DNA of 17,484 bases from JBOHSA01 sp050732995 (lineage in GTDB: Bacteria > Gemmatimonadota > Gemmatimonadetes > Gemmatimonadales > GWC2-71-9): assembly GCA_050732995.1 (NCBI GenBank), contig JBOHSA010000030.1, forward strand, positions 1-17,484, read 5' to 3'. The first letter of the stretch is position 1, and every line of letters begins with the position of its first letter. The position numbers and the translations under genes were made by a program. Positions 1 to 11,479 of this stretch are shown one piece after another. The notes beneath the pieces are model-generated. The model worked only from the letters and a program-made list of their open reading frames with translations. It was not told where the DNA came from and did no database searches.

Positions 1-102
1 CGCCCCCGCGGCGCCCGAGAGCCAGGCCCAGACCGCCGCGCCCTCGCCGCCGCCGTGCAGCCACTCGGCCGCGACGACCACCGCGACGCCGCCCGCGATC
101 AC
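1..102 (-). CDS. Possible 5' end of a divergent membrane-protein gene (partial, runs off the left edge)
   Basis: Read on the minus strand from a GTG at 102, the frame is open to the window edge and begins VIAGGVAVVVAAEWLHGGG, a hydrophobic helix followed by a Gly- and Trp-containing stretch. Nearly every third codon position is G or C and most first positions are G, which is the codon pattern of real genes here; the plus frames over the same bases give Arg/Pro/Ala-rich low-complexity peptides. The start is uncertain: the frame stays open further into the creatininase gene, where it is exactly antisense to those codons, so an overlap cannot be excluded. Only about 34 codons are visible and no family can be named. 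A GTG start here would leave only three bases between two divergent genes, which argues for caution. Confidence 0.3.
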   Translation of the reverse strand, partial: MIAGGVAVVVAAEWLHGGGEGAAVWAWLSGAAGA

Positions 103-105
103 GAC

Positions 106-879
106 ATGAGCAAGCCGCTGCACCTCAAGCTCCTTGTCCCGGACCAGGTCCGCGCCGCGCTCGCGCGGGATCCGCGCCTGCTGGTGCCCGTGGGCACCTG
201 TGAGCAACACGGCCCCCATCTCCCCCTGGGCTGCGACACCCTCATCGTCGAGCGCCTCGCCGACGAGCTCTCGGCCGCCTTCGGCATCCTCCGGGCCCCG
301 ACCGTCGAATACGGCGTGAACACCGCCACCAAGCGCCAATACCCCGGCAACGCGGCGGTGCGCCGCAAGACACTGCACCGCTGGATGAACGACCTGCTCG
401 GGTCGTGGGAGCAGGCGGGCGTCGGCAGCTTCATCATACTCACCGCGCACGGGCACGACCCGCACCAGGAAGCGCTCACCACGCTCCGGACCCATCGCGC
501 CCGCGTGTTCACCGTGGACGTCTTCGCGCTGGACTTCACCGGCCACCTGGACGACGCCGCCGGCCCGATGCACGGCGGCGAGCTGGACACTTCGTTACTC
601 TTGTACCTCGCCCCGGAGCTCGTCCACATGGAGGTCGCCCAGGACTTCGCCCTGCCGGACCGGGCGCTGGCACGTTACCGCCGCGGCGGGACCGGCGCCC
701 TACCGGCCCTCAGTCCCGGCTCCCTAGGCCGGCCCACCATCGCGTCGCCCGAAAAGGGGGAACGGTTGTATAAGATGATTTATGAGCGGGTGGCCGCGCG
801 AGTTCTCGGCGGGGGTGGGGGGGGAGGGGGTGGGGGTGGAGGTGGGGGGGTGGGGGGGAGAGAGGGAGCGGTCGCCTGA
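106..879 (+). CDS. Creatininase-family amidohydrolase
   Basis: This 257-residue protein belongs to the creatininase superfamily, metal-dependent cytoplasmic hydrolases of cyclic or linear amides (creatininase, formylaminopyrimidine deformylases, MftE-type peptidases). Metal-site motifs are visible: VGTCEQHG (Glu33, His35), LPLGCDT (Asp44), a His in TAHGHDPH (His115) and MHGGELDTS (Glu159). The usual NGHGGN loop reads TAHGHDPH, so the substrate probably differs from classical creatininase and none can be assigned. I chose the ATG at 106 because MSKPLHLKLL leads directly into the conserved first strand; an in-frame GTG at 55 would add 17 charged residues that look non-coding. The recognisable protein ends near MIYERVAARVL. 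The last roughly 25 codons are almost all GGG/GGT from a G-rich tract, so the true C-terminus may be misassembled or frameshifted. Confidence 0.85.
   Translation: MSKPLHLKLLVPDQVRAALARDPRLLVPVGTCEQHGPHLPLGCDTLIVERLADELSAAFGILRAPTVEYGVNTATKRQYPGNAAVRRKTLHRWMNDLLGSWEQAGVGSFIILTAHGHDPHQEALTTLRTHRARVFTVDVFALDFTGHLDDAAGPMHGGELDTSLLLYLAPELVHMEVAQDFALPDRALARYRRGGTGALPALSPGSLGRPTIASPEKGERLYKMIYERVAARVLGGGGGGGGGGGGGGVGGREGAVA
809..868 (+). repeat. G-rich tract with G-quadruplex potential at a gene 3' end
   Basis: About 60 bases consist almost only of G, broken by single T or A residues, with several separate runs of five to eight Gs. The tract encodes the poly-Gly C-terminus of the creatininase gene and ends in GAGGGAG (862-868), which could be the Shine-Dalgarno of the next gene. 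Several G runs with one-base spacers fit a G-quadruplex on the coding strand and its RNA. It could equally be an assembly or sequencing artefact, because the window also ends in a pure G run. Confidence 0.8.
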
Positions 880-1553
880 ACCCGCTGCTCGTCGCGCTCG
901 CCGTGCTGCAGGCCGGGGCCCCGCCCCTGCTGGACGAAGGCACGTTCATCATCCGCCGCGACACGGCCGAGCTGGGCCGCGAAAGCTTCCGGTTCGCGGC
1001 CGGCCGCCTGGCGGGCGGCGGGACCGGTTGGACGCTGGCGACGACCGCGCGCTACGACCGCACGCGGCCCGTCGTGGTGCTCGCCCCGATCCTCGAGGTC
1101 GGCCTGGATTCCCTCCCCGTAAAGCTGCAATACGACGTCGCCGACCCGAGCGCGCCGCTCCGCATCCTCGGCCAACTCGGCCGCGGGCGGTTCACGGTGC
1201 GGTTCGTGGCGCAGGCGATCGAGCGCGCGCGCGAGTTCCCCGTGCGCGGTCCCACCGTGGTGCTGGACGATTCCGTCTTCGCGCTCTACGTGTTCGCCGC
1301 GTGGCGCGCGGCGCCGGAGCCGCAAGCCCTGACCGCCCTGTTCCCGCGCGCCGCGCGCCGCGAGGCGTTGACGGTCCAGGAGCACGGCCTCGAGCCCACG
1401 ACCCTGCACGGCGATCCCGTGACGCTGCGCCACGTGACGCTCACCGGCGGCCAGCACGAGCTCGTGCACCTGTGGCTCGACCCGGCGGGTCGCCTGCTCA
1501 AAGTCGAAATCCCGTCCCGCGCGCTCACGGTGGAGCGGCTGCCGGCCGATTGA
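876..1553 (+). CDS. Exported protein of unknown function
   Basis: I do not recognise the family. The frame gives about 225 residues beginning with a hydrophobic signal-like stretch (NPLLVALAVLQAG), followed by a beta-rich, Cys-poor body with regular alternating strands, loosely like DUF3108-type periplasmic proteins. The nearest GTG is at 903, but it lies inside this hydrophobic stretch and would destroy the signal. The best start is CTG at 876, which overlaps the creatininase stop as CTGA, the geometry of ATGA/GTGA coupling, and has GAGGGAG seven bases upstream. A CTG start is rare, so a miscalled base is possible. The protein ends RALTVERLPAD and is followed by 135 bases before the efflux operon. 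Coupling to creatininase suggests co-expression, but no shared pathway is evident. Confidence 0.65.
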   Translation: MNPLLVALAVLQAGAPPLLDEGTFIIRRDTAELGRESFRFAAGRLAGGGTGWTLATTARYDRTRPVVVLAPILEVGLDSLPVKLQYDVADPSAPLRILGQLGRGRFTVRFVAQAIERAREFPVRGPTVVLDDSVFALYVFAAWRAAPEPQALTALFPRAARREALTVQEHGLEPTTLHGDPVTLRHVTLTGGQHELVHLWLDPAGRLLKVEIPSRALTVERLPAD

Positions 1554-1688
1554 CCCTCCGGGTTCGTCGAGTAAGTTTTGGTTTGGCAAAGCGTTATCCG
1601 ACCGGGGCTACGGGCGTCGCAGGTCGAAACCGGGGACCGGAGGCTCGCGTATGGGGTTCGACCTCACGCCCAGAGACTAAGGAAACCC
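1554..1688 (+). promoter_or_regulatory. Probable promoter and leader region of the efflux operon
   Basis: This 135-base gap is the longest non-coding stretch before the efflux operon and contains the most AT-rich bases nearby (1570-1600). A TTGGCA (1583-1588) resembles a -35 box, but the base run 17 positions downstream is only a weak -10 match. TTTG-G-CAAA (1582-1590) is a short hyphenated palindrome that could be part of an operator. No obvious intrinsic terminator is seen for the upstream gene. The promoter call rests mainly on position. Confidence 0.35.
1679..1683 (+). promoter_or_regulatory. Ribosome binding site of the TolC-type gene
   Basis: AAGGA sits five bases before the ATG at 1689. 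It decides the start against an in-frame GTG at 1578, since only the 1689 start places a signal peptide at the N-terminus. Confidence 0.7.
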
Positions 1689-3176
1689 ATGAAACACGCG
1701 TTGTTTGTCGCGGGGTTGGTGTGCTGGCCAGCCTTCGCGACCGCTCAGCAGTCCGCGCCCGCGCAGACTCCGGCGACACTGTCGCTCGCCGACGCCATCG
1801 CCATCGCCCGTGAGCACAACCCGACCTACCGGCAGGTGCAGAACGACCGCGGCCCCGCCGCCTGGGGCGTGCGCAACGCCTGGAGTGCGATGCTGCTCCC
1901 GACGGTGACCGCGTCGGGTGGCGTCACCTACACCGGGCCGGGCAAGCAGACGTTCCTGACCTCGAGTTTCTCGCAGAGCGTGTCGACCGTTTCGTCCTCG
2001 TACGACATCGGACTCTCCTGGCAGCTCTCGGGGGCGACGCTATCGCAGCCCGGCCTCCAGCGGGCGCAGCAGCGGGCGACGGACATGGACATCGCCGGCG
2101 CGGCGACCACGCTGGTCACCGTGGTGACGCAGCAGTACCTGACCGTGCTCCAGGCGATCGAGAACGCCGAAGTCGCCCGCAAGCAGCTCGAGCGCAATCA
2201 GGAGTTCCAGAAGCTCGCCCAGGCGCGGTTCGACGTGGGCCAGGCGACCCTGATCGACGTCCGCCAGGCGCAGGTAGCCCGGGGGACGGCTGAGGTGGCG
2301 CTGCTGCGCGCGGAGACAGCGGTGAGCATCGAGAAGTTGCGCCTGTTCCAGGGGCTCGGGGTGAGCGCGCCGGTGGACGTCAAGGGCGTCCGGCTCACCG
2401 AGACGTTCACCGTTCAGGCGCCCGCGTGGAAGCTCGAGGATCTGCTGCGGACGGCGGAGCAGCAGAACCCCGCGTTGGCCGCGCTGCGCGCCCGCGAGCA
2501 GGCGGCCACCTGGGGCGTGCGCGCCGCCACGGCGAGCTACGGCCCGACGCTGTCGGTGTCGGCCGGCTGGTCCGGCTTCACCCAGCAGTTCACCGACGTC
2601 GATCCGATCATCTCGGATCAGCAAACGGCGTTCGATCTCCAGAAGGCCCAGTGCGACGAGGACAACATCATCCGGACGAACAACGGGCTGCCGCCGCGGG
2701 ACTGCAACATCTACGTCTGGGGCGCGCAGAACGAGCGGGCGCTGCGGGCCCAGAATTCGGTGTTCCCCTTCGAGTTCACGCGCCAGCCGTTCCAGGCCCG
2801 GTTCACGCTGACGCTGCCGCTGTTCACGAATTTCTCGCGCCCGCTGCGCGTGTCCGAGGCGAAGGCGCAGCACGGCGATCTCGAGGAGTCGGTGCGCGCG
2901 CGGGGTCTGGCGGTGCAAACCGACGTGAGCCAGGCCCATCTCACGCTCGAGACCGCGCACCGGACGATCGCGATCCAGGACACGAGCCGGGCCGCGGCGC
3001 GCGAGCAGCTCCAGCTGGCCACGGAGCGCTACCGGGTGGGATCGGGAACGTTCTTCGAGCTGCTGGACGCGCAGGTGGCGTCCCTGCGGGCCGAGTACGA
3101 TTACATCAGTGCTGTGTACGACTATCACAAGGCGGTAGCCGCGCTGGAGTCGGCGGTCGGCCGGCCGCTGCGCTAA
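1689..3176 (+). CDS. TolC-type outer-membrane efflux protein
   Basis: This 495-residue protein is the outer-membrane channel of a tripartite exporter. It has a signal peptide with a likely cleavage after ATA (residue 19). Two outer-membrane-efflux repeats follow. The first starts at LSLADAIAIAREHNPTYRQ, with long Gln/Ala/Glu-rich helices around residues 130-215. The second starts at LEDLLRTAEQQNPALAALRA and ends with helices leading to AVAALESAVGRPL, a typical TolC-family ending. A segment of roughly 60 residues between the repeat-2 strands (about 300-360) carries two cysteines (Cys322, Cys339) and is rich in Asp/Asn/Gln; it looks like an enlarged loop. The gene is followed after 18 bases by the adaptor gene, with GAGAGGA just upstream of that start. 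Export of a small molecule or peptide with the downstream ABC system is the likely role; the substrate is unknown. Confidence 0.93.
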   Translation: MKHALFVAGLVCWPAFATAQQSAPAQTPATLSLADAIAIAREHNPTYRQVQNDRGPAAWGVRNAWSAMLLPTVTASGGVTYTGPGKQTFLTSSFSQSVSTVSSSYDIGLSWQLSGATLSQPGLQRAQQRATDMDIAGAATTLVTVVTQQYLTVLQAIENAEVARKQLERNQEFQKLAQARFDVGQATLIDVRQAQVARGTAEVALLRAETAVSIEKLRLFQGLGVSAPVDVKGVRLTETFTVQAPAWKLEDLLRTAEQQNPALAALRAREQAATWGVRAATASYGPTLSVSAGWSGFTQQFTDVDPIISDQQTAFDLQKAQCDEDNIIRTNNGLPPRDCNIYVWGAQNERALRAQNSVFPFEFTRQPFQARFTLTLPLFTNFSRPLRVSEAKAQHGDLEESVRARGLAVQTDVSQAHLTLETAHRTIAIQDTSRAAAREQLQLATERYRVGSGTFFELLDAQVASLRAEYDYISAVYDYHKAVAALESAVGRPLR

Positions 3177-3194
3177 CGAGAGGATCGGGGGATC

Positions 3195-4465
3195 ATGTCC
3201 AAGCGGAACAAGGTGCTGGTGGGCGTCGGGCTGGGGGTGTTGCTGGTCGGGGTCGTGATCGTCAGCGCCAGCGCGAAGCGCGAGAAGGGGGCCGAGGTCC
3301 GGTTCGAGGACGTGGGCCGGCGCGACCTCGTCGCGGCCGTCACCGCGAGCGGTAAGGTCCAGCCCAAGCGCAAGGTGGACGTGAGCGCCGACATCACGGG
3401 GCGAATCACGCGGATCGTCGTGCGGGAGGGGGACTACGTGCAGAAGGGGCAGTTCCTGCTGCAGATCGATGCGACCATCTACCAGGCGAACCTGCAGCGC
3501 GCCCGCGCCGGCCTCGCCTCGGCCGAAGCCTCAGCCGTCCAGGCCAAGGCCAATCGGGCCCAGGCCGAGCGCGCCCTGAAGCGCACCCGGGAGCTGCGCG
3601 AGCAGAACCCCAACCTGGTCTCGCCGGAACAGGCGGAGCAGGCGCAGACGGCCTTCGAGGTCGCCGACGCCCTCGCGAATTCGGCCCAGCACCAGGTGGA
3701 CCAGTCGCGGGCCGCCGTCCAGGAAACCCGGGACCAGCTGTCCAAGACGCACCTCGTCGCCCCCATGGCGGGCCGGGTCACCCGGCTCGCGGTCGAGGAG
3801 GGGGAGGTGGCGGTCCCGGGCACGTTCTCGCGCGAGACCGGCCTGCTCCTCACGATCTCCGACCTGTCGGTCATCCAGGTCGAAGTCCAGGTGGACGAGA
3901 CCGACGTCGTGCGGCTGCACCTGGCCGATTCGGTCGAGGTCACGATCGACGCGTTCCCCGACACGACCTTCATCGGCCGGGTGACGAAGGTCTCGGACAG
4001 CGCGATCCTCACGGCGGCCGCTTCGACGCCGGGGTCCAACGACCGCGCCGTGGACTACGAGGTCGAGATCACGCTGGGCAATCCTCCCGCGGACGTGCGG
4101 CCGGACCTCTCGGCCACGGCTCGGATCATCACCGACACGCGCCAGCAGGCGCTGGCCGTCCCGATCATCGCGCTCACCGTGCGCGAGCACGCGCCCGTCT
4201 CGACCGAAACCCGCCCGGCCGACACCGCCCTGGCCGGGAAAAAGAAGGAGACCGAGGGCGTGTTCGTGGTGACCGCCGGCAAGGCGACCTTCCGCCCCGT
4301 GAAGGTGGGGATCGCGGGCGACGAGTACTTCGAGGTCGTGGACGGCGTCCAGGAAGGCGAGACGATCGTGGCCGGTCCCTACCAGGCCATCCGCGATCTG
4401 AAGGACGGCGCCCCGGTGCGCAAGTCCCGCCAGCAGGGGGATACGACCGCCGCGCGGCGGACGTC

Positions 4466-4469
<4 letters not shown>
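3195..4469 (+). CDS. MacA/HlyD-type periplasmic adaptor (membrane fusion protein)
   Basis: This 424-residue protein links the inner-membrane ABC transporter to the TolC-type channel. Residues 7-26 form one N-terminal membrane anchor (VLVGVGLGVLLVGVVIV). A lipoyl-like half-motif follows at about 48-92 (ASGKVQPKRKVDVSADITGR, VREGDYVQKGQFLLQID). A helical hairpin covers about 93-185 and is Gln/Ala/Arg-rich. The second lipoyl half is at 185-225 (THLVAPMAGRVTRLAVEEGE), a beta-barrel at 226-315, and a membrane-proximal domain after that. A Lys-rich linker (GKKKETEG, about 348-355) interrupts the last part. The domain order matches MacA. The stop overlaps the ATPase start by four bases (GTGA), so adaptor and ATPase are translationally coupled. 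Confidence 0.93.
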
Positions 4470-6436
<1,967 letters not shown>

Positions 6437-6440
6437 CCCG

Positions 6441-7670
6441 ATGACCGCTCTCTTCGAAGGCGTCGGCATCGCGCTGTCCTCGCTGCGCGCGCACAAGATG
6501 CGGGCGGCGCTCACCATCCTGGGCGTGGCGATCGGGGTGATGGTGGTGATGGTGATCGGCGCGCTGATCGCCGGGTTCAACAAGGGTCTGTCCGACATGC
6601 TCGAGACTCTCGGCCCCAAGACCTTCTACGTCGGCCGGTATTGGGGCGGCACCGGCAACGAAGACCCCGACGATCCCAACCCCTGGCAGCGGCGCCCCCC
6701 GCTCACCATCGCGGAGGCCGAGCGCCTCGAGGCGCTGCCCACGATCAAGTTCGCCGTGGTCGACGAGAACGCCAACGCCGACATCGTCTTCGAAGGGAAG
6801 CGGCTCGGCTCGGTGAGCATTCAAGGCCGGGACGCCGATTGGCCCAAGGTCTCCGGCGGGGCCATCTACCCCGGCCGCTCCTTCAGCGCCCTCGAGGACC
6901 GGGCCAACGCCTTCGTGGTCGTGATCAACACCAAGGTCGCCGAACAACTCTTCGCCGAGCGGGACCCGATCGGTCGGCGCGTCAAGATCGCCGGCCTCCC
7001 CTACGACGTCATCGGGGTCTACGACCCGCCCACGGGCCTGTTCGGGGAAGGCGACCAGAACGAGGTGTTCATCCCCTACGGCACGCTGGTGAAAAACATT
7101 CCGTTCTGGCCGGGGTGGATGGACCTGTTCGTGGCCCCGGAAGACAGCGTCCCGGTTGATCGCGCCATCGATGACGTGACCATGGCCCTGCGAACCATGC
7201 GGGGCCTCCGGCCGGGACAACCCAACAATTTCGACGTCGTCACGCAGGAAAAGTATCTGGAGACGATCAACAGCATGACGAGCGTCTTCAAAGTCATCAT
7301 GATCGTGCTGTCGATGGTCGGCCTCATGGTCGGCGGCATCGGCGTGGTCGCGATCATGATGATCTCGGTGACCGAGCGCACGCGGGAGATCGGCGTACGC
7401 AAGGCGCTGGGCGCCACGCGGCGCGAAGTGCTGTGGCAGTTCCTGGTGGAAGCCGCCACGCTGACGCTGGTGGGGGGGGTGATCGGGATGATCGCCGGGG
7501 GCTCGATCTCGCTGTTGCTCGCCGCGGCGACGCCGATCCCGGCCTACGTCCCGCTGGGGTCCCTGGTCGCGGCGCTGGGCGCCGCCGCCGTGACCGGACT
7601 GCTCTTCGGCATCTATCCCGCCACCAAGGCGGCGCGGCTCGACCCGGTCGAAGCCCTCCGGTACGAATAG
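6441..7670 (+). CDS. MacB/FtsX-type permease B1
   Basis: This 409-residue permease has the same topology as A1: TM1 at about 20-42, a MacB-PCD periplasmic domain, and a C-terminal three-helix FtsX domain. The ATPase-contact segment ERTREIGVRKALGA starts at 312, and the protein ends RLDPVEALRYE. It is type B: TALFEGVGIALSSLRAHK at the N-terminus, LTILGVAIGVMVVM in TM1, GIGVVAIMMISV in TM2, YPGRSF in the periplasmic domain and LRPGQPNNF before the last periplasmic helix. It follows A1 by four bases and is probably its heterodimer partner. Eight consecutive Gs (7472-7479) encode part of a Val-Gly-Gly-Val turn. The stop is a TAG, and A2 follows after six bases without a clear ribosome site. Confidence 0.92.
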   Translation: MTALFEGVGIALSSLRAHKMRAALTILGVAIGVMVVMVIGALIAGFNKGLSDMLETLGPKTFYVGRYWGGTGNEDPDDPNPWQRRPPLTIAEAERLEALPTIKFAVVDENANADIVFEGKRLGSVSIQGRDADWPKVSGGAIYPGRSFSALEDRANAFVVVINTKVAEQLFAERDPIGRRVKIAGLPYDVIGVYDPPTGLFGEGDQNEVFIPYGTLVKNIPFWPGWMDLFVAPEDSVPVDRAIDDVTMALRTMRGLRPGQPNNFDVVTQEKYLETINSMTSVFKVIMIVLSMVGLMVGGIGVVAIMMISVTERTREIGVRKALGATRREVLWQFLVEAATLTLVGGVIGMIAGGSISLLLAAATPIPAYVPLGSLVAALGAAAVTGLLFGIYPATKAARLDPVEALRYE

Positions 7671-7676
7671 CGCGAC

Positions 7677-8918
<1,242 letters not shown>

Positions 8919-8921
8919 CCC

Positions 8922-10154
<1,233 letters not shown>

Positions 10155-10157
<3 letters not shown>

Positions 10158-10216
10158 TTGCGGATTGCGGAATGCGGATTGCGGATTGATCCCGCCCCGC
10201 GATCCGTCCGCAATCA
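10155..10216 (+). repeat. Tandem heptamer array with terminal inverted repeat between permeases B2 and A3
   Basis: Four successive seven-base units (TTGCGGA, TTGCGGA, ATGCGGA, TTGCGGA; 10158-10185) start directly after the B2 stop codon. The ten bases TGATTGCGGA (10155-10164, including the stop codon) are complemented by TCCGCAATCA (10207-10216), so the transcript can fold into a hairpin that starts at the stop codon. No T run follows, so a classical terminator is unlikely. The remaining bases to 10234 are AT-richer but show no convincing promoter, and A3 has no visible Shine-Dalgarno. The unit resembles the array in the mnmA 5' end. Confidence 0.75.
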
Positions 10217-10234
10217 AACAATTAGCTTTCTCCC

Positions 10235-11479
10235 ATGCAGTTCACCGAATCCGTGCTGCTCGCCCTGCACGCGGCCTGGAGCCACAAGCTCCGGTCGTTC
10301 TTCACGCTGCTCGGGATCATCGTGTCGGTGGCGTTCCTGGTGGCCGTCGTGGCGGTGATCCAGGGGATGAACGCCTACGTGCGCGAGCGCATCGGCGGGG
10401 CGATCGTCGGGGTGAACGCTTTCCAGGTCCGGCGCACGCCGATCGCCGTCGGGCTGATCGACGACGAGGAGTGGCGCGCGATCCAGCGCCGGCCCATCAT
10501 CGCGCCGGAGGACGTGCGCTACGTGACGCGCGCCCTGCCGGAGGCCCGGGCGATCGCGTTGCAGTCGGGCTGGCCGACGCCGCAGGCGGACCTCGTCTGG
10601 CGCAACAAGACGATCGGCGACGTGTTCGTCTTCGGCGTGACCGCGCCGTACCAGATCGTGCAGGACTACGCGTTCGCCGCCGGCGACGCCCTGGCGGACG
10701 TCGACGTCCGCGAGCGCCGCCCGGTCGCCGCGCTCGGATGGGACGTCGCCGACAAGCTGTTCGACAGCCCGGCGCAGGCCATCGGGCAGAGGATCCGGAT
10801 CCTCGGCCAGCAGTTCACGATCAAAGGCGTGATCGCGCAGAAAGGGCGGGTGCTGGGGCAGTCCTGGGACGGCTTCGTGATGCTCCCGCTGACCACGTTC
10901 GAGGCGCTGTACGGACGTCGCCAGACGACGGTGATCTCGGTGAAGATGCATGAGGCCGCGCTCGTGCAGCAGGGCATGCAGCGCGCCGAGGAGGCGATGC
11001 GCATCGCGCACCGGCTGCGGCCGGGCGAGCCGAACGACTTCACCGTGGACACCGCCGACGCGCTCGTGAGCTTCTGGGAGAACCTCACGCGCATCCTGTT
11101 CACCGTGATCCCGGTGGTCGTCGCGATCGGGATCGTGGTGGGCGGGATCGTCATCATGAACATCATGCTGATGAGCGTGAACGAGCGCACCCGCGAGATC
11201 GGGCTCCGCAAGTCGCTGGGCGCGCGGCGCCGCGACATCCGCAACCAGTTCCTGGCCGAAGCGGTTACGCTCGCCCTGCTCGGCGGCGTGCTCGGGCTCG
11301 TCGCCGGCATGGCGCTGGCAACCCTGGTCAACGTCCTCTCGCCGCTGCCCGCCCGCGTGACGCTCTGGTCGGTGGCGGTCGCGCTCAGCCTGGGCGCGAG
11401 CGTCGGCATCGTGTTCGGCGTCTACCCGGCGACCCGGGCCGCCCGGCTCGATCCAGTCGAAGCGCTGCGCTACGAATGA
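10235..11479 (+). CDS. MacB/FtsX-type permease A3
   Basis: This 414-residue permease has type A features in weaker form: TLLGIIVSV in TM1, GVNAF, EEWRAIQRRPII, FWENLTRILF before TM2, IVIMNIMLM in TM2, and ERTREIGLRKSLGA from 317. It is the most diverged A protein; its periplasmic domain shares little beyond the scaffold with A1 and A2. Unusually, it ends like a B protein (RLDPVEALRYE), and its last 36 bases nearly match the end of B2. It lacks the terminal CAG GAG of the other A genes and instead overlaps B3 by four bases (ATGA). No ribosome site precedes its ATG, and the start follows the heptamer array. Confidence 0.9.
   Translation: MQFTESVLLALHAAWSHKLRSFFTLLGIIVSVAFLVAVVAVIQGMNAYVRERIGGAIVGVNAFQVRRTPIAVGLIDDEEWRAIQRRPIIAPEDVRYVTRALPEARAIALQSGWPTPQADLVWRNKTIGDVFVFGVTAPYQIVQDYAFAAGDALADVDVRERRPVAALGWDVADKLFDSPAQAIGQRIRILGQQFTIKGVIAQKGRVLGQSWDGFVMLPLTTFEALYGRRQTTVISVKMHEAALVQQGMQRAEEAMRIAHRLRPGEPNDFTVDTADALVSFWENLTRILFTVIPVVVAIGIVVGGIVIMNIMLMSVNERTREIGLRKSLGARRRDIRNQFLAEAVTLALLGGVLGLVAGMALATLVNVLSPLPARVTLWSVAVALSLGASVGIVFGVYPATRAARLDPVEALRYE

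Noticed and set aside
1..105. Plus-strand upstream gene ending at TGA 107-109, overlapping the creatininase start
   Set aside because: The frame gives a Pro/Ala/Thr-rich low-complexity peptide; the minus strand has better codon pattern and a hydrophobic helix.
780..1589. Minus-strand frame ending in a long poly-Pro tail
   Set aside because: The Pro tail is the complement of the G tract. The plus-strand exported protein with signal peptide explains the region better.
10158..10185. Heptamer array considered as a CRISPR or transposon end
   Set aside because: Seven-base units without spacers are not CRISPR, and there is no transposase or target-site duplication nearby.
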